NCBI GenBank assembly: GCA_027491315.1
Contig: JAIXWL010000017.1
Span: 124,001-188,000, forward strand
DNA: 64,000 bases
Reading direction: 5' to 3'
Source: Cytophagaceae bacterium
GTDB taxonomy: Bacteria > Bacteroidota > Bacteroidia > Cytophagales > Spirosomataceae
Shown: in pieces, positions 44,651-54,246 of the stretch
How the letters are laid out: every line of letters starts with the position of its first letter
Position numbering within the stretch: the stretch's first letter is position 1
Notes under the pieces: generated by a model
Databases searched by the model: none
What the model was told of the DNA's origin: nothing
Seen by the model: only the letters and a program-made list of their open reading frames with translations
Program-made: the position numbers and the translations under genes

Positions 44651-45565
44651 ATGATCGAGAACCCTTACCATACCTCTGTTTTATTGCATGAATGCATTGA
44701 TGGCTTAGCCATTAAGCCAGAGGGTATTTATGTCGATGTGACATTTGGAGGTGGAGGTCACTCCCGAGCCATTCTACAAGAATTAGGGCCAGATGGACGA
44801 TTATTTGCCTTTGACCAGGATCCGGATGCTTGGCGACAAGCTGAGAAAATAGATGATGGTCGATTGGAATTGATTACAGCTAATTTCAGGCATATTCAAA
44901 AGTACCTACGCATCCATGGGATTAAACAAGTCGATGGAATATTGGCAGACTTTGGCGTCTCATCCTTTCAGTTGGATGCTGCAGAGCGCGGTTTTTCTAC
45001 ACGTTTTGACGGGCCCTTGGATATGCGGATGGGACCATCTGCTTCCACCGATGCAGCTGAGGTGTTGAATTCCTATTCGGCAGACAGCTTGCAAAAGATT
45101 TTTGGCATGTATGGGGAGATTAAAAATGCTCGAACTTTAGCTCAAGCAGTAGTTCAAGCTAGGACGCAAAAAGCCTTAAAAACGACGTCGGAATTCAAAG
45201 AAATATTGGCTAAATTAGCTCCAAGATCACGGGAGTTCAAGTACTTTGCGCAAGCTTTTCAGGCAGTGCGTATTGAGGTGAATCAAGAACTCGCGGTTAT
45301 TGAAGAGTTTTTAGAACAAGCAGCTAATTTATTGTCTCCAGAAGGAAGATTGGTTGTTTTATCCTTTCATTCATTGGAAGACCGATTGGTGAAAAATTTT
45401 ATTCGAACAGGTGATTGTCAGGGTAAAGAAGATAAAGATTTGTTCGGCGTGGTTCATAAACCCTTGGAATCTGTCATCCGTAAGCCCATTACGGCCTCAG
45501 AAGAAGAGTTGAAAAGAAACCCGCGTTCACGTAGTGCTAAATTAAGAATCGCAGCTAAATTGTAA
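44651..45565 (+). CDS. rsmH: 16S rRNA (cytosine-1402-N4)-methyltransferase
   Basis: RsmH (MraW) methylates C1402 of 16S rRNA; it stands at the head of the division and cell-wall cluster. The 304-residue protein starts HTSVLLHECIDGL and shows VDVTFGGGGHSRAILQEL (SAM-binding glycine motif, ~residue 28), DGILADFGVSSFQLD and ERGFSTRFDGPLDMRM, all family hallmarks, plus FHSLEDRLVKNFIR. An mraZ gene is missing immediately upstream. It ends 1 bp before ftsL. Confidence 0.96.
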   Translation: MIENPYHTSVLLHECIDGLAIKPEGIYVDVTFGGGGHSRAILQELGPDGRLFAFDQDPDAWRQAEKIDDGRLELITANFRHIQKYLRIHGIKQVDGILADFGVSSFQLDAAERGFSTRFDGPLDMRMGPSASTDAAEVLNSYSADSLQKIFGMYGEIKNARTLAQAVVQARTQKALKTTSEFKEILAKLAPRSREFKYFAQAFQAVRIEVNQELAVIEEFLEQAANLLSPEGRLVVLSFHSLEDRLVKNFIRTGDCQGKEDKDLFGVVHKPLESVIRKPITASEEELKRNPRSRSAKLRIAAKL

Positions 45566-45566
45566 C

Positions 45567-45956
45567 ATGGCAAAACAAGTTTCTGATACTGAGCAAGCTC
45601 CTAAAGCTTCCGTTCCCAAAGAAGGGATATTGGATTTATTGTTTAACATGGATCCACTTACGGGTGGAGAATTGCCTTTTAAGCTAGTTCTGCGGATTGC
45701 TTATGTAGCCTTGCTGATTTTGACTTATATCTATTATTCCATGTTAGCAGATGGGAAAATCCATCAAATAGCCAAAACTAAAGCGGAATTAGAAGAGATT
45801 CGGGCTGATTATACTACTCAGAAAGCCGAATTCATGAAGATTGGGAAACAGAGTTATTTGGCCATTGCTATGAAGAAATATGCCTTGGAATTAAGCTTAA
45901 CACCGCCTACTAAAGTCGTTTATGATCAATCAAAAGAAGCTAAAAACAACGACTAG
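45567..45956 (+). CDS. ftsL: FtsL-like cell-division protein
   Basis: A 129-residue bitopic protein with a membrane helix at residues ~41-60 (VLRIAYVALLILTYIYYSML) and a short periplasmic leucine/isoleucine-containing coiled-coil (AKTKAELEEIRADYTTQ). Assignment comes from its size, topology and position between rsmH and ftsI; sequence identity among FtsL proteins is low. It would act with FtsQ and FtsI in the divisome. It is 3 bp upstream of ftsI. Confidence 0.8.
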   Translation: MAKQVSDTEQAPKASVPKEGILDLLFNMDPLTGGELPFKLVLRIAYVALLILTYIYYSMLADGKIHQIAKTKAELEEIRADYTTQKAEFMKIGKQSYLAIAMKKYALELSLTPPTKVVYDQSKEAKNND

Positions 45957-45959
45957 CTC

Positions 45960-48089
45960 ATGGCAAAAGTAAAAAGACAAAATATTCGAGAAATTATTAC
46001 CAAACGATTCATCGCCTTTTTTATCGTGGTGGTTATGTTGTTTTTGGTCTTAGTTATCAACTTGTACAAAATTGTATTCATCAACGGCGAGACTTTGCGG
46101 AATGATGTATTTAATACCTATATCAAGGAGCGAAGTGTGGAAGCCACTCGAGGCAATATTTACTCGGATGATGGAAGTTTATTGGCGACTTCTTTGCCTA
46201 AATACAGGTTAGGTTTAGACCCTTCCGTTTACAATAGAAATGCTGTATCGGAAAGAAAATTCAAAGAACATATTGACGAACTGTCCATTGCCTTAGCCAA
46301 TTTTTTTCAGGATCATACTGCTGATGAATACAAGAATAAGATTGTGTCAGCGAAAAAGAATGGTAAAAATTACCTCTTGTTGAATAACCGATTATTGGAT
46401 TTTCAAGAACGTAAAAAGGTGGCTAAATTCCCTTTATTTAATTTAGGAGAAGCCACCAAAACGGGGATTGTATTCGATAAAGTAAATGTTCGTTATGCTC
46501 CTTTTGGTCAAATGGCCTATCGTACCGTTGGTTATTTAAAAGATAAAGTAGCTGTAGGTATCGAAGGTAGTTTTAACAAGGAATTAAAAGGAATACCAGG
46601 TAAAGGTCTGTTTGAGAAAATGGATAAAAACACTTGGCGACCTGTGGAAGGAGGAGAAGAATCTGTCCCTAAACCCGGATTAGATATTTATACTACCTTG
46701 GATATCAATATTCAAGATATTGTCGAATCGGCTTTGATGAAAGCCATGACCACTTATGAAGGTGATTATGGGGTGGTTATTGTGATGGAAACAGCCACGG
46801 GCGAAATCAAGGCGATTTCAAATTTGTCAAAGAACGCGAATTCACCCACAGGTTATTCGGAGAGCTTTAATTATGCGATTCGAGAAGCAAGGGACCCGGG
46901 ATCGGTATTTAAATTACCTTCCATGATGGCCATGCTAGAGGAGGCCGATTTGCCATTGGACATGCCTGTATCTACTGGAAATGGAAAATACCATCATTAT
47001 AATGGGACCATGTCTGACTCTCACCCGATGGGAACGATTTCGGTGGCTCAAGTGATAGAAAGTTCTTCTAATGTGGGCACTATGGTACTTATGAAAAAGG
47101 TCTTTGCTTCTAAGCCAGCCAAGTTTTATGATTATTTAAAAAAGTATCATTTAATAGAATCCCTAAATTTTCAAATTCAACCAAATCCAAGGCCTAATTT
47201 TCCTGTTCCTGCCAAGTGGGATGCCTTTCAATTACTTTGGTCATCCGTGGGATATTCCACTCAATATTCCCCGCTACAGTTGATCTCTTTTTATAATGCT
47301 ATTGCAAACAATGGGTATTGGATTCAACCTATCATTGTTACTAAAGCCACCCGTGCGGATGAAGTTGTGATTGATTATCGAGCTAGTCAGGTTAAGGATC
47401 AGGAGCCTTTATGCTCTCCCAAGACTTTAGAAAAAATTAAAAGTATGTTGGAAGGGGTGGTGACTAAAGGTACCGCCAATAATATCAAAGGGACCACCTA
47501 TGGGATTGCAGGAAAAACTGGAACCGCCCAGCGTATCATCAATGGTCGATATATTCCGGGTAAATACTATACCTCTTTTATTGGTTATTTCCCTGTGAAA
47601 AAGCCTAAATACACGATTTTAGTTTCCATTGACAATCCACAAGGGCATGCAGAAGCAACCTATGCTCGGCAGGTAACAGCGCCGGTTTTCAAGGAAATTT
47701 CGGATAATATTTACTTGCGGGATATGAAACTTCAGCGCAAACTGGCCGGGACCTTACCAGATTCTTTAAACAAAGCATCTTTGAGCCATACGGTTCATCC
47801 CATGGATCAGTCCATATTGTATTCCAATTTTGGTTTACCGAAGGTAGAGGAAGATGGCAGTTGGTTACAGTTTAAAATGGATAAGCAATTGGTACAAAAT
47901 ACTCCATTGAGTTTTCCTGCTAAGACGGTACCTAATGTGGTAGGTATGAATTTAAGAGATGCCTTATTTACCCTGGAAAACAGAGGACTGAAAGTTAAAG
48001 CCAATGGTTTAGGAACCGTAGTAAGTCAGTCATTAGCCCCGGGAAGTCCTACCCGAAAAAATCTTTTATTACAAATTCAACTTCAATAA
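45960..48089 (+). CDS. ftsI: Division-specific transpeptidase FtsI (PBP3) with C-terminal PASTA domain
   Basis: A 709-residue class B penicillin-binding protein. A membrane helix (FIAFFIVVVMLFLVLVINL) is followed by the dimerisation domain. The transpeptidase domain has DPGSVFKLPSMM (SxxK, serine ~residue 314), SSSN near 367 and GIAGKTGTAQR (KTG, ~519). The last ~55 residues carry a PASTA repeat (VPNVVGMNLRDALFTLENRG). It crosslinks septal peptidoglycan. Neighbours in both directions are dcw genes and the spacing is tight, so it belongs to the operon. Confidence 0.95.
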   Translation: MAKVKRQNIREIITKRFIAFFIVVVMLFLVLVINLYKIVFINGETLRNDVFNTYIKERSVEATRGNIYSDDGSLLATSLPKYRLGLDPSVYNRNAVSERKFKEHIDELSIALANFFQDHTADEYKNKIVSAKKNGKNYLLLNNRLLDFQERKKVAKFPLFNLGEATKTGIVFDKVNVRYAPFGQMAYRTVGYLKDKVAVGIEGSFNKELKGIPGKGLFEKMDKNTWRPVEGGEESVPKPGLDIYTTLDINIQDIVESALMKAMTTYEGDYGVVIVMETATGEIKAISNLSKNANSPTGYSESFNYAIREARDPGSVFKLPSMMAMLEEADLPLDMPVSTGNGKYHHYNGTMSDSHPMGTISVAQVIESSSNVGTMVLMKKVFASKPAKFYDYLKKYHLIESLNFQIQPNPRPNFPVPAKWDAFQLLWSSVGYSTQYSPLQLISFYNAIANNGYWIQPIIVTKATRADEVVIDYRASQVKDQEPLCSPKTLEKIKSMLEGVVTKGTANNIKGTTYGIAGKTGTAQRIINGRYIPGKYYTSFIGYFPVKKPKYTILVSIDNPQGHAEATYARQVTAPVFKEISDNIYLRDMKLQRKLAGTLPDSLNKASLSHTVHPMDQSILYSNFGLPKVEEDGSWLQFKMDKQLVQNTPLSFPAKTVPNVVGMNLRDALFTLENRGLKVKANGLGTVVSQSLAPGSPTRKNLLLQIQLQ

Positions 48090-48090
48090 T

Positions 48091-49551
48091 ATGGCATTAG
48101 TTAAGACCTTATTTCAATCGATTCCCACATTACAAATAGCTGGCGAAGATCAATCGGTTGAAATGTTGTGTTTTGATTCAAGAAAGGCACAGAAAGGATC
48201 TTTGTTTTTTGCCATGCGAGGCACACAAGTAGATGGTCACCAGTTTTTACCACAAGTATATGCCCAAGGTTGTACCGCTTGGGTGGTCGAGCAATTACCC
48301 GATGCTATTCCTGCTGATGTTATTTGTATTCAAGTAAAGGATTCCAATGAAGCCTTGGCTTTAGCTTCGGCAGAGTTCTATGGCCATCCTTCAAAGGAGT
48401 TGAAATTAATTGGAATTACAGGAACCAATGGAAAAACGACTTCTGTTACTTTATTATTTGAGCTTTTTAGAAAACTAGGACATCGTTGTGGTTTGATATC
48501 TACGGTTCAAAATAAGATTGAAGATCGAGTAATTCCTGCTACACATACGACACCCGATGCCTTGAGCTTACAAGCCTTGCTAAGGGAAATGAAAGAAGAA
48601 GGTTGTAGTCACGTTTTCATGGAGGTGAGTTCTCATGCCGTCGTACAAAAACGTATTTTTGGGGTTCAGTTTTGTGGAGCCATATTCTCCAATATTACTC
48701 GTGATCACCTCGATTTTCATGAGACTTTTGATGCCTATATTGCCGCTAAAAAAGGTTTTTTTGACGCCTTAGGTACTTCGGCCTTTGCTTTGACCAACGT
48801 TGATGATAAGCGCGGGATGGTCATGTTACAAAATACCAAAGCCAAGAAATATACCTATGGCTTGTTGAATGCAGCTGACTTTAAAGCCAAGATTATTAGT
48901 AATGGACTGTCGGGATTGCAATTGGAAATCAATGGGCAGCATTTACATGCTCAATTGATTGGCACCTTTAATGCCTATAATTTACTAGCTATTTATTCCA
49001 CAGCTATTATTTTGGGAGAGGATCCTTTAGAGGTATTGATTCAATTGTCCAGCCTAAAAACAGCTCCGGGAAGATTTGAACAAATGGCAGGGAGTCAACA
49101 AAAAATGGCCATTGTGGATTATGCCCATACACCTGATGCCTTGGAAAATGTTTTAAAAACCATTCAAGCAATTCGTACAAAAAATCAAAAAATCATCACC
49201 GTAGTAGGTTGTGGAGGTAACCGTGATGCGGGCAAAAGGCCAATCATGGCGGCTTTGGCTGCTAAATATTCGGATTCATTGGTATTGACATCAGATAATC
49301 CTAGAAAGGAAGATCCTGAATATATTTTAGATCAAATGGAAGCTGGATTGACGGAGGAAGAAAAGGGGAAAATGACTCGCTTGGTTGATCGAAAAGAGGG
49401 TATTTTTTATGCAATTCAGCATTTAGCGGGAGCAGGAGATATCATTTTAGTAGCAGGTAAAGGACATGAAACCTACCAAGAAATACAAGGTGTAAAATAT
49501 GATTTCGACGATAAACAAGTCATTGGAGAAGCTTTTGAAGCCTCGAATTAA
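48091..49551 (+). CDS. murE: UDP-N-acetylmuramoyl-tripeptide synthetase (meso-DAP type)
   Basis: MurE adds the third residue of the peptidoglycan stem peptide. The 486-residue ligase has ITGTNGKTTSVTLL (ATP loop, ~residue 111), FMEVSSHAVVQKRI, DYAHTPDALENVL and the DNPRKEDPEYI motif (~residue 410), in which DNPR marks preference for meso-diaminopimelate rather than lysine. Therefore DAP-type peptidoglycan is predicted. It starts 1 bp after ftsI. Confidence 0.95.
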   Translation: MALVKTLFQSIPTLQIAGEDQSVEMLCFDSRKAQKGSLFFAMRGTQVDGHQFLPQVYAQGCTAWVVEQLPDAIPADVICIQVKDSNEALALASAEFYGHPSKELKLIGITGTNGKTTSVTLLFELFRKLGHRCGLISTVQNKIEDRVIPATHTTPDALSLQALLREMKEEGCSHVFMEVSSHAVVQKRIFGVQFCGAIFSNITRDHLDFHETFDAYIAAKKGFFDALGTSAFALTNVDDKRGMVMLQNTKAKKYTYGLLNAADFKAKIISNGLSGLQLEINGQHLHAQLIGTFNAYNLLAIYSTAIILGEDPLEVLIQLSSLKTAPGRFEQMAGSQQKMAIVDYAHTPDALENVLKTIQAIRTKNQKIITVVGCGGNRDAGKRPIMAALAAKYSDSLVLTSDNPRKEDPEYILDQMEAGLTEEEKGKMTRLVDRKEGIFYAIQHLAGAGDIILVAGKGHETYQEIQGVKYDFDDKQVIGEAFEASN

Positions 49552-49613
49552 TTTGTACATCGCTGTAAAATTTTGCATTTTTGCTTTTAATATCTAATCC
49601 AAATTTCAGAAAT

Positions 49614-50825
49614 ATGTTGTATTACCTTTTTGATTACCTAGATAAGCAATGGAACATTCCGGGAGCAGGGGTATTTCAATATATTTCATTTCGCGTGTTT
49701 ATGGCTATCATAACCTCTTTGGGGATAGCAGCTATTTGGGGTAAAGCCGTTATTTATCGCTTGCAAAGACTTCAAATTGGAGAAGAAATACGGGATTTAG
49801 GTTTGGAAGGACAAATGCAAAAGAAGGGTACGCCCACCATGGGAGGATTTATTATCCTTTTGTCATTAATTATCCCCACCTTACTTTTTGCTAAAATTAC
49901 CAACGTATATATTGTACTGTTACTAACCTCCGCTATTTGGTTGGGTGCAGTTGGATTTGCAGATGATTACATCAAGGTCTTTAAAAAGAATAAAGACGGA
50001 TTATCTGGTCGCTTTAAAATTGTAGGTCAAATCGGTCTAGGCATTATCGTGGGATTGACCATGTATTTCAATGAGCATATTAAAGTTAGGCTTTTTTCTA
50101 AAGTAAGTGTGTTAGCTGATGGATCCACTTTGCAGTCCTATACGGATCATAAATCCTTGATGACTACGGTGCCATTTTTGAAGAATAATCAGTTCGATTA
50201 TAACATGCTTTTGCCAGATTTTATCCCTGATCATTATGTATGGGTGGTCTATGTTTTGGTTGTTATTTTTATCATCACGGCTGTTTCAAACGGCGCAAAC
50301 ATCACCGATGGATTGGATGGTTTAGCAGCAGGTACTTCCGTGATTATCGGTTTGACTTTGGCTATTTTGGCATATGTATCTGGTAATAAGGTTTTCTCCC
50401 AGTATTTAAATGTGATGTTTATTCCCAATTCAGGGGAGCTCGCTATCTTTTGTGCGGCCTTTGTTGGAGCATGCATCGGATTTTTGTGGTATAATGCCTA
50501 TCCTGCCCAAGTGTTTATGGGAGATACGGGAAGTTTGATGTTGGGTGGAGTCATTGCCACCTTGGCTATTGTGATTCGCAAAGAAATGTTGATTCCCGTT
50601 TTATGCGGAATCTTTTTGGTGGAAAATCTATCAGTCATCATACAGGTGGCTTATTTCAAGTATACCAAACGAAAATATGGTGAAGGTAGGCGCGTCTTTT
50701 TGATGTCTCCTTTGCACCACCATTTTCAAAAGAAAAATTACCATGAGGCTAAAATTGTTATCCGCTTCCTAATTGTGGGTATTATTTTAGCTGTTATATC
50801 ACTTGTCACATTAAAATTGCGCTAA
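49614..50825 (+). CDS. mraY: Phospho-N-acetylmuramoyl-pentapeptide-transferase
   Basis: MraY transfers the muramyl-pentapeptide phosphate to undecaprenyl phosphate, making lipid I. The 403-residue membrane protein shows [33 protein letters not shown] with the catalytic aspartate pair (~residue 117), [12 protein letters not shown] and the HHHFQKK loop near residue 365. The length exceeds the E. coli form (360) because of an insertion in the middle (residues ~150-190), which is common in Bacteroidota. The ATG at 49614 replaces an in-frame start at 49581 inside the gap. It precedes aroA by 13 bp. Confidence 0.95.
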   Translation: MLYYLFDYLDKQWNIPGAGVFQYISFRVFMAIITSLGIAAIWGKAVIYRLQRLQIGEEIRDLGLEGQMQKKGTPTMGGFIILLSLIIPTLLFAKITNVYIVLLLTSAIWLGAVGFADDYIKVFKKNKDGLSGRFKIVGQIGLGIIVGLTMYFNEHIKVRLFSKVSVLADGSTLQSYTDHKSLMTTVPFLKNNQFDYNMLLPDFIPDHYVWVVYVLVVIFIITAVSNGANITDGLDGLAAGTSVIIGLTLAILAYVSGNKVFSQYLNVMFIPNSGELAIFCAAFVGACIGFLWYNAYPAQVFMGDTGSLMLGGVIATLAIVIRKEMLIPVLCGIFLVENLSVIIQVAYFKYTKRKYGEGRRVFLMSPLHHHFQKKNYHEAKIVIRFLIVGIILAVISLVTLKLR

Positions 50826-50838
50826 GCGCTAGCTAGTT

Positions 50839-52077
50839 TTGAGTCAAATTTGCCTATTCCCACGAAACAAATCCTTTCAAGAAATTATTCCTTTGCCGGC
50901 TTCTAAATCGGAAAGTAACCGAGCATTGGTTATCAATGCTTTAGCGGGAGGAGCCTTGTCTAATGTATCTAATTTGGCGGAAGCAAGAGATACTCAAACC
51001 ATGATTCGCTTATTGGCAGAGAATGGTGACGTGGCGGATGTGTTAGATGCCGGGACCACCATGCGTTTTTTGACGGCTTATTATGCCATCAAAGGTCAAA
51101 AGAAAAAAATGACGGGCACTCCAAGAATGTGCGAACGTCCTATCGGGATTTTGGTTGATGCATTAAGAACGCTTGGAGCAGATATTACCTACCTGAATCA
51201 GGAAGGTTACCCTCCCATGCAACTCAATGGATTTACCTATGCAGGAAATAGACATTTATCCATTCGTGGAGATGTGAGTTCACAATTTATTTCTGCCATT
51301 TTAATGCTTGCACCTCTCTTGCCAGAGGGTTTAGAATTAACGATTACAGGTTCATTGGGCTCAAAGCCCTATGTAGAAATGACACTGGCTCAAATGCGTC
51401 ATTTTGGAATACAAGCCGAGGCAGATTGGAATAGAGCTGTTATTTCGATACCTGCTCAGAAATATCTAGTAAATCCATTTGCTGTGGAGTCAGATTGGTC
51501 AGGTGCTAGTTATTGGTATTCCATGGTAGCCCTATCTCCCTTTGAAGATGCTTCTTTGGAGTTATTGGGCTTGAAAGAGAACTCCCTCCAAGGAGATTCC
51601 GCCATACAGCACATCATGGCAGAAATGGGAGTTAAAAGCACTTATACAGGAAGAGGGTTTTTGTTGACCAAAAGTAAAGCCAAGCCAAGTTTAGCTTGGG
51701 ATTTCACGGATTGTCCTGATTTGGCCCAAACTATTTGTGTAGTAGCTGCCGCCAAAAATATTCATTTAACCTTGACGGGAATTGAGTCATTAAAAGTTAA
51801 AGAAACAGACCGCGTATTGGCACTTCAGCAAGAATTAAAGAAGATTGGTGGCCAATTAGTGGAGGTAGAAAAAGGGGTAAAATATGAATTATCAGGGCCA
51901 AACAACCTTGCTAGCAGCCAAGTACCTGAGTTTGATACCTACGATGACCACCGTATGGCTATGGCTTTTGCACCGCTGGGTTTAATAACAGAAATTGTTA
52001 TTCATGAACCTGGGGTAGTAGCTAAATCTTACCCAAGCTTTTGGTCGCATGTCGACAAAATCTTAGATTCCAAATAA
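50839..52077 (+). CDS. aroA: 3-phosphoshikimate 1-carboxyvinyltransferase (EPSP synthase)
   Basis: This enzyme forms EPSP from shikimate-3-phosphate and PEP in chorismate synthesis. The 412-residue protein contains LPASKSESNRALVINALAGG (phosphate-binding lysine and arginine, ~residue 20), DAGTTMRFLTAYYA, FDTYDDHRMAMAF and the VKETDRVLALQQEL C-terminal motif. The start codon is TTG at 50839; no ATG is better placed. Its location after mraY replaces the usual murD. Co-transcription with the dcw genes is likely given the 13-bp gap. Confidence 0.93.
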   Translation: MSQICLFPRNKSFQEIIPLPASKSESNRALVINALAGGALSNVSNLAEARDTQTMIRLLAENGDVADVLDAGTTMRFLTAYYAIKGQKKKMTGTPRMCERPIGILVDALRTLGADITYLNQEGYPPMQLNGFTYAGNRHLSIRGDVSSQFISAILMLAPLLPEGLELTITGSLGSKPYVEMTLAQMRHFGIQAEADWNRAVISIPAQKYLVNPFAVESDWSGASYWYSMVALSPFEDASLELLGLKENSLQGDSAIQHIMAEMGVKSTYTGRGFLLTKSKAKPSLAWDFTDCPDLAQTICVVAAAKNIHLTLTGIESLKVKETDRVLALQQELKKIGGQLVEVEKGVKYELSGPNNLASSQVPEFDTYDDHRMAMAFAPLGLITEIVIHEPGVVAKSYPSFWSHVDKILDSK

Positions 52078-52131
52078 TAAGCTATTTGGATTTCTTTCTT
52101 TAGTGTGTAGATAAATCTCTATTTTTACTTA

Positions 52132-52162
52132 GATTTGACAACCTTCCGAAGGTTGTCAAATC
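52132..52162. repeat. Perfect palindrome in the aroA-amidohydrolase gap
   Basis: The inverted repeat GATTTGACAACCTT / AAGGTTGTCAAATC has 14-bp perfect arms and a CCG centre. It resembles the palindromes at 4642 and 5453 in size and in the (A)ACCTT/AAGGTT(G) core, but the sequence is different. It is followed by a stretch containing four ACAGCT words (52164, 52188, 52202, 52220). No T-run follows. Together these occupy most of the 190-bp gap; no gene was seen in it. Confidence 0.7.
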
Positions 52163-52267
52163 TACAGCTACATAACTACACTGTTACACAGCTATCCCGC
52201 TACAGCTATGACTAACCGTACAGCTCGCGGCATCCTCCCTAAGGCTAAATCGCTAAATCAACAATAA

Positions 52268-53539
52268 ATGAAAAAAATCCTATTCATACTAATTTGGGCA
52301 GTTCAGCCTATTTTAGCCCAAAAAACCATCATCCATTGCGGTAATTTAATTGATGTGAAAACATTGAAAGTGTTGCCCAACATGTCCATCATAGTTCAGG
52401 GGAAAAAGATTGTTCTTGTTTCCTCTGGTTATATCAATCCAGAAAAAGGAGAAAAGGTAATTGATTTAAAAGGTAAAACCGTAATGCCTGGTTTAATCGA
52501 CATGCATGTTCATTTACGCAGTGAAACCAATCCTAATGCTTATTTGGATCGTTTTGTGAAAAACCCTGGCGATCAAGCTTACCAGGCATTGGTCTTTGGG
52601 AGGAAAAACTTGATGGCAGGATTTACTACTGTACGAGATTTAGGAGGAAGTATCAGCATCAATCTGAGAAATGCTATTAATAGTGGTTTGGTGGAAGGTC
52701 CAAGGATATTTGCTGCCGGTGTTGCGATTTCTACTACGGGTGGGCACATGGATGGCACCAATGGAGTCAACCAATATTATACCAAGGATCTGGGACCTGA
52801 GGACGGAATAATTAATGGGGTGGACGATGCCCGGAAGGCGGTAAGACAAAGATATAAGGAAGGTTCAGATGTTATTAAGATTGCATCCACTGGAGGAGTT
52901 TTAAGTTATGCCAAAGATGGCATGGGTGCTCAATTTACTGTCGAGGAAGTGCAAGCCATCGTTCAAACAGCCAAGGATTATGGCTTTAAAGTAGCGGCTC
53001 ATGCTCACGGTGCAGAAGGGATTAAACGTGCTGTATTAGGCGGAGTTAGTTCCATTGAACATGGAACCTATATGACAGAGGAGATTATGGAATTAATGAA
53101 AAAGCATGGTACTTATTACGTACCTACTGTCATTGCAGGAAGATCTACAGCAGATTCCGCCAAGATCCCCAATTATTACCCAGAAATGGTTCGGTTAAAA
53201 GCTCTAGCCATTGGTCCAATGATTCAATCTACTTTTGGGAAAGCCTATAAAGCAGGAGTAAAAATTGCTTTTGGGACAGATGCTGGAGTATTTGGTCATG
53301 GTAAAAATGCCCTTGAATTTGAATTAATGCATCAAGCAGGTATGCCAGCCCTTGAAACCATTCAGGCTGCAACGGTTAATGCGGCTGATTTATTAGGACA
53401 AAGCGAGATGCTCGGATCTATTGAGCCTGGCAAATGGGCAGATATCATTGCCGTAGAAGGAAATCCTGCAGAATCGATTCAGTCGATGAGCCGAGTGAAA
53501 TTTGTAATGAAAGAAGGTAAAGTGTACAAGAACGAATAA
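52268..53539 (+). CDS. Secreted metal-dependent amidohydrolase (imidazolonepropionase/prolidase-like)
   Basis: A 423-residue exported amidohydrolase (signal MKKILFILIWAVQPILAQ). Metal ligands: LIDMHVHLRSE (HxH, ~residue 80), a lysine in DVIKIASTGG (~200), histidines in VAAHAHGAEG and SIEHGTYM, and the aspartate in FGTDAGVFGHG. This matches the subgroup related to Xaa-Pro dipeptidases and other N-acyl-amino-acid or peptide hydrolases. The substrate is unknown. It stands alone between aroA and a convergent membrane gene. Confidence 0.88.
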   Translation: MKKILFILIWAVQPILAQKTIIHCGNLIDVKTLKVLPNMSIIVQGKKIVLVSSGYINPEKGEKVIDLKGKTVMPGLIDMHVHLRSETNPNAYLDRFVKNPGDQAYQALVFGRKNLMAGFTTVRDLGGSISINLRNAINSGLVEGPRIFAAGVAISTTGGHMDGTNGVNQYYTKDLGPEDGIINGVDDARKAVRQRYKEGSDVIKIASTGGVLSYAKDGMGAQFTVEEVQAIVQTAKDYGFKVAAHAHGAEGIKRAVLGGVSSIEHGTYMTEEIMELMKKHGTYYVPTVIAGRSTADSAKIPNYYPEMVRLKALAIGPMIQSTFGKAYKAGVKIAFGTDAGVFGHGKNALEFELMHQAGMPALETIQAATVNAADLLGQSEMLGSIEPGKWADIIAVEGNPAESIQSMSRVKFVMKEGKVYKNE

Positions 53540-53546
53540 AACACCC

Positions 53547-53579
53547 AGCATGGGCAGGCTATTCATGCTAGCCCATGCT
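53547..53579. terminator. Possible bidirectional terminator hairpin
   Basis: The 9-bp inverted repeat AGCATGGGC / GCCCATGCT encloses a 15-base loop in the 38-bp space between two convergent genes and overlaps the stop codon of the minus-strand gene. No poly-T run follows on either strand, so Rho-independent termination is uncertain. Confidence 0.4.
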
Positions 53580-54162
53580 ACCTTAACGCAGGGACTTGTT
53601 TTTTTAACAATTCGAAGCCTCCAAATAATATACCAGAGAATAAGAATTGGCTAATCAAACTATTTTTCAAAAAGGGTAATCCCATGGCATAACACTGCAT
53701 TAATCCATTCCAATCTTTCGAATACACCAGTTCATCTCCTACAATAGCAGCACCCATGCTCGGAATGTTTAACCAAACAGCGAAGTTAGAAAGTAGAAAG
53801 AAACCAATAACTACCGCTAAATTGGATGTTAAGAAGTTCAGCGCTGTCATTTTATTTTTCAACATATAGGTTCCGATTAATGAGATACCTACGAATAATG
53901 TCATGTGGATAGGTGCAAAGCCCCATGAGAAGCCCTGGTAATATTGAGGGTAAACCAAGTTGTTTAATACCAAGTTAGCCAACCAAATACTTAATATAGT
54001 CCAAGAGATGGATTGTGATTTACTGCTAAAATAGGCCCCAGCGAATAAGGCCATGGATGTAATGGGAGAAAAATTAGCCCAAGCCGGTCCAGCCAATATT
54101 AAAAGTCGGCTAACAACAGCTAGCAATAAAATGCAAATGAGGGTAAGCGTTCTTTTCGACAT
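53578..54162 (-). CDS. Multi-helix membrane protein, DUF6580-like
   Basis: A 194-residue protein with about six hydrophobic segments. ANFSPITSMALFAGAYF (residues ~29-45) and the NLVYPQYYQGFSWGF segment, plus a C-terminal LPFLKNSLISQFLFSGILFGGFE, resemble the DUF6580 transport-like family of Bacteroidota. The substrate is unknown, and ECF-transporter-like S components have a similar shape. It converges with the amidohydrolase and is divergent from purK. Confidence 0.72.
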   Translation of the reverse strand: MSKRTLTLICILLLAVVSRLLILAGPAWANFSPITSMALFAGAYFSSKSQSISWTILSIWLANLVLNNLVYPQYYQGFSWGFAPIHMTLFVGISLIGTYMLKNKMTALNFLTSNLAVVIGFFLLSNFAVWLNIPSMGAAIVGDELVYSKDWNGLMQCYAMGLPFLKNSLISQFLFSGILFGGFELLKKQVPALR

Positions 54163-54246
54163 TATCTTAAAATTTGAAAGAATCTATTTTGGACTGGGAA
54201 AATAATTTCCAAAGGTAAAACAAAAGCAGTAATTTTATCCATTCGA

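Noticed and set aside
52163-52267. CRISPR-like or tandem repeat array from the ACAGCT words
   Set aside because: The words are 6 bases long, with irregular spacing of 24, 14 and 18 bp and no constant repeat or spacer length.
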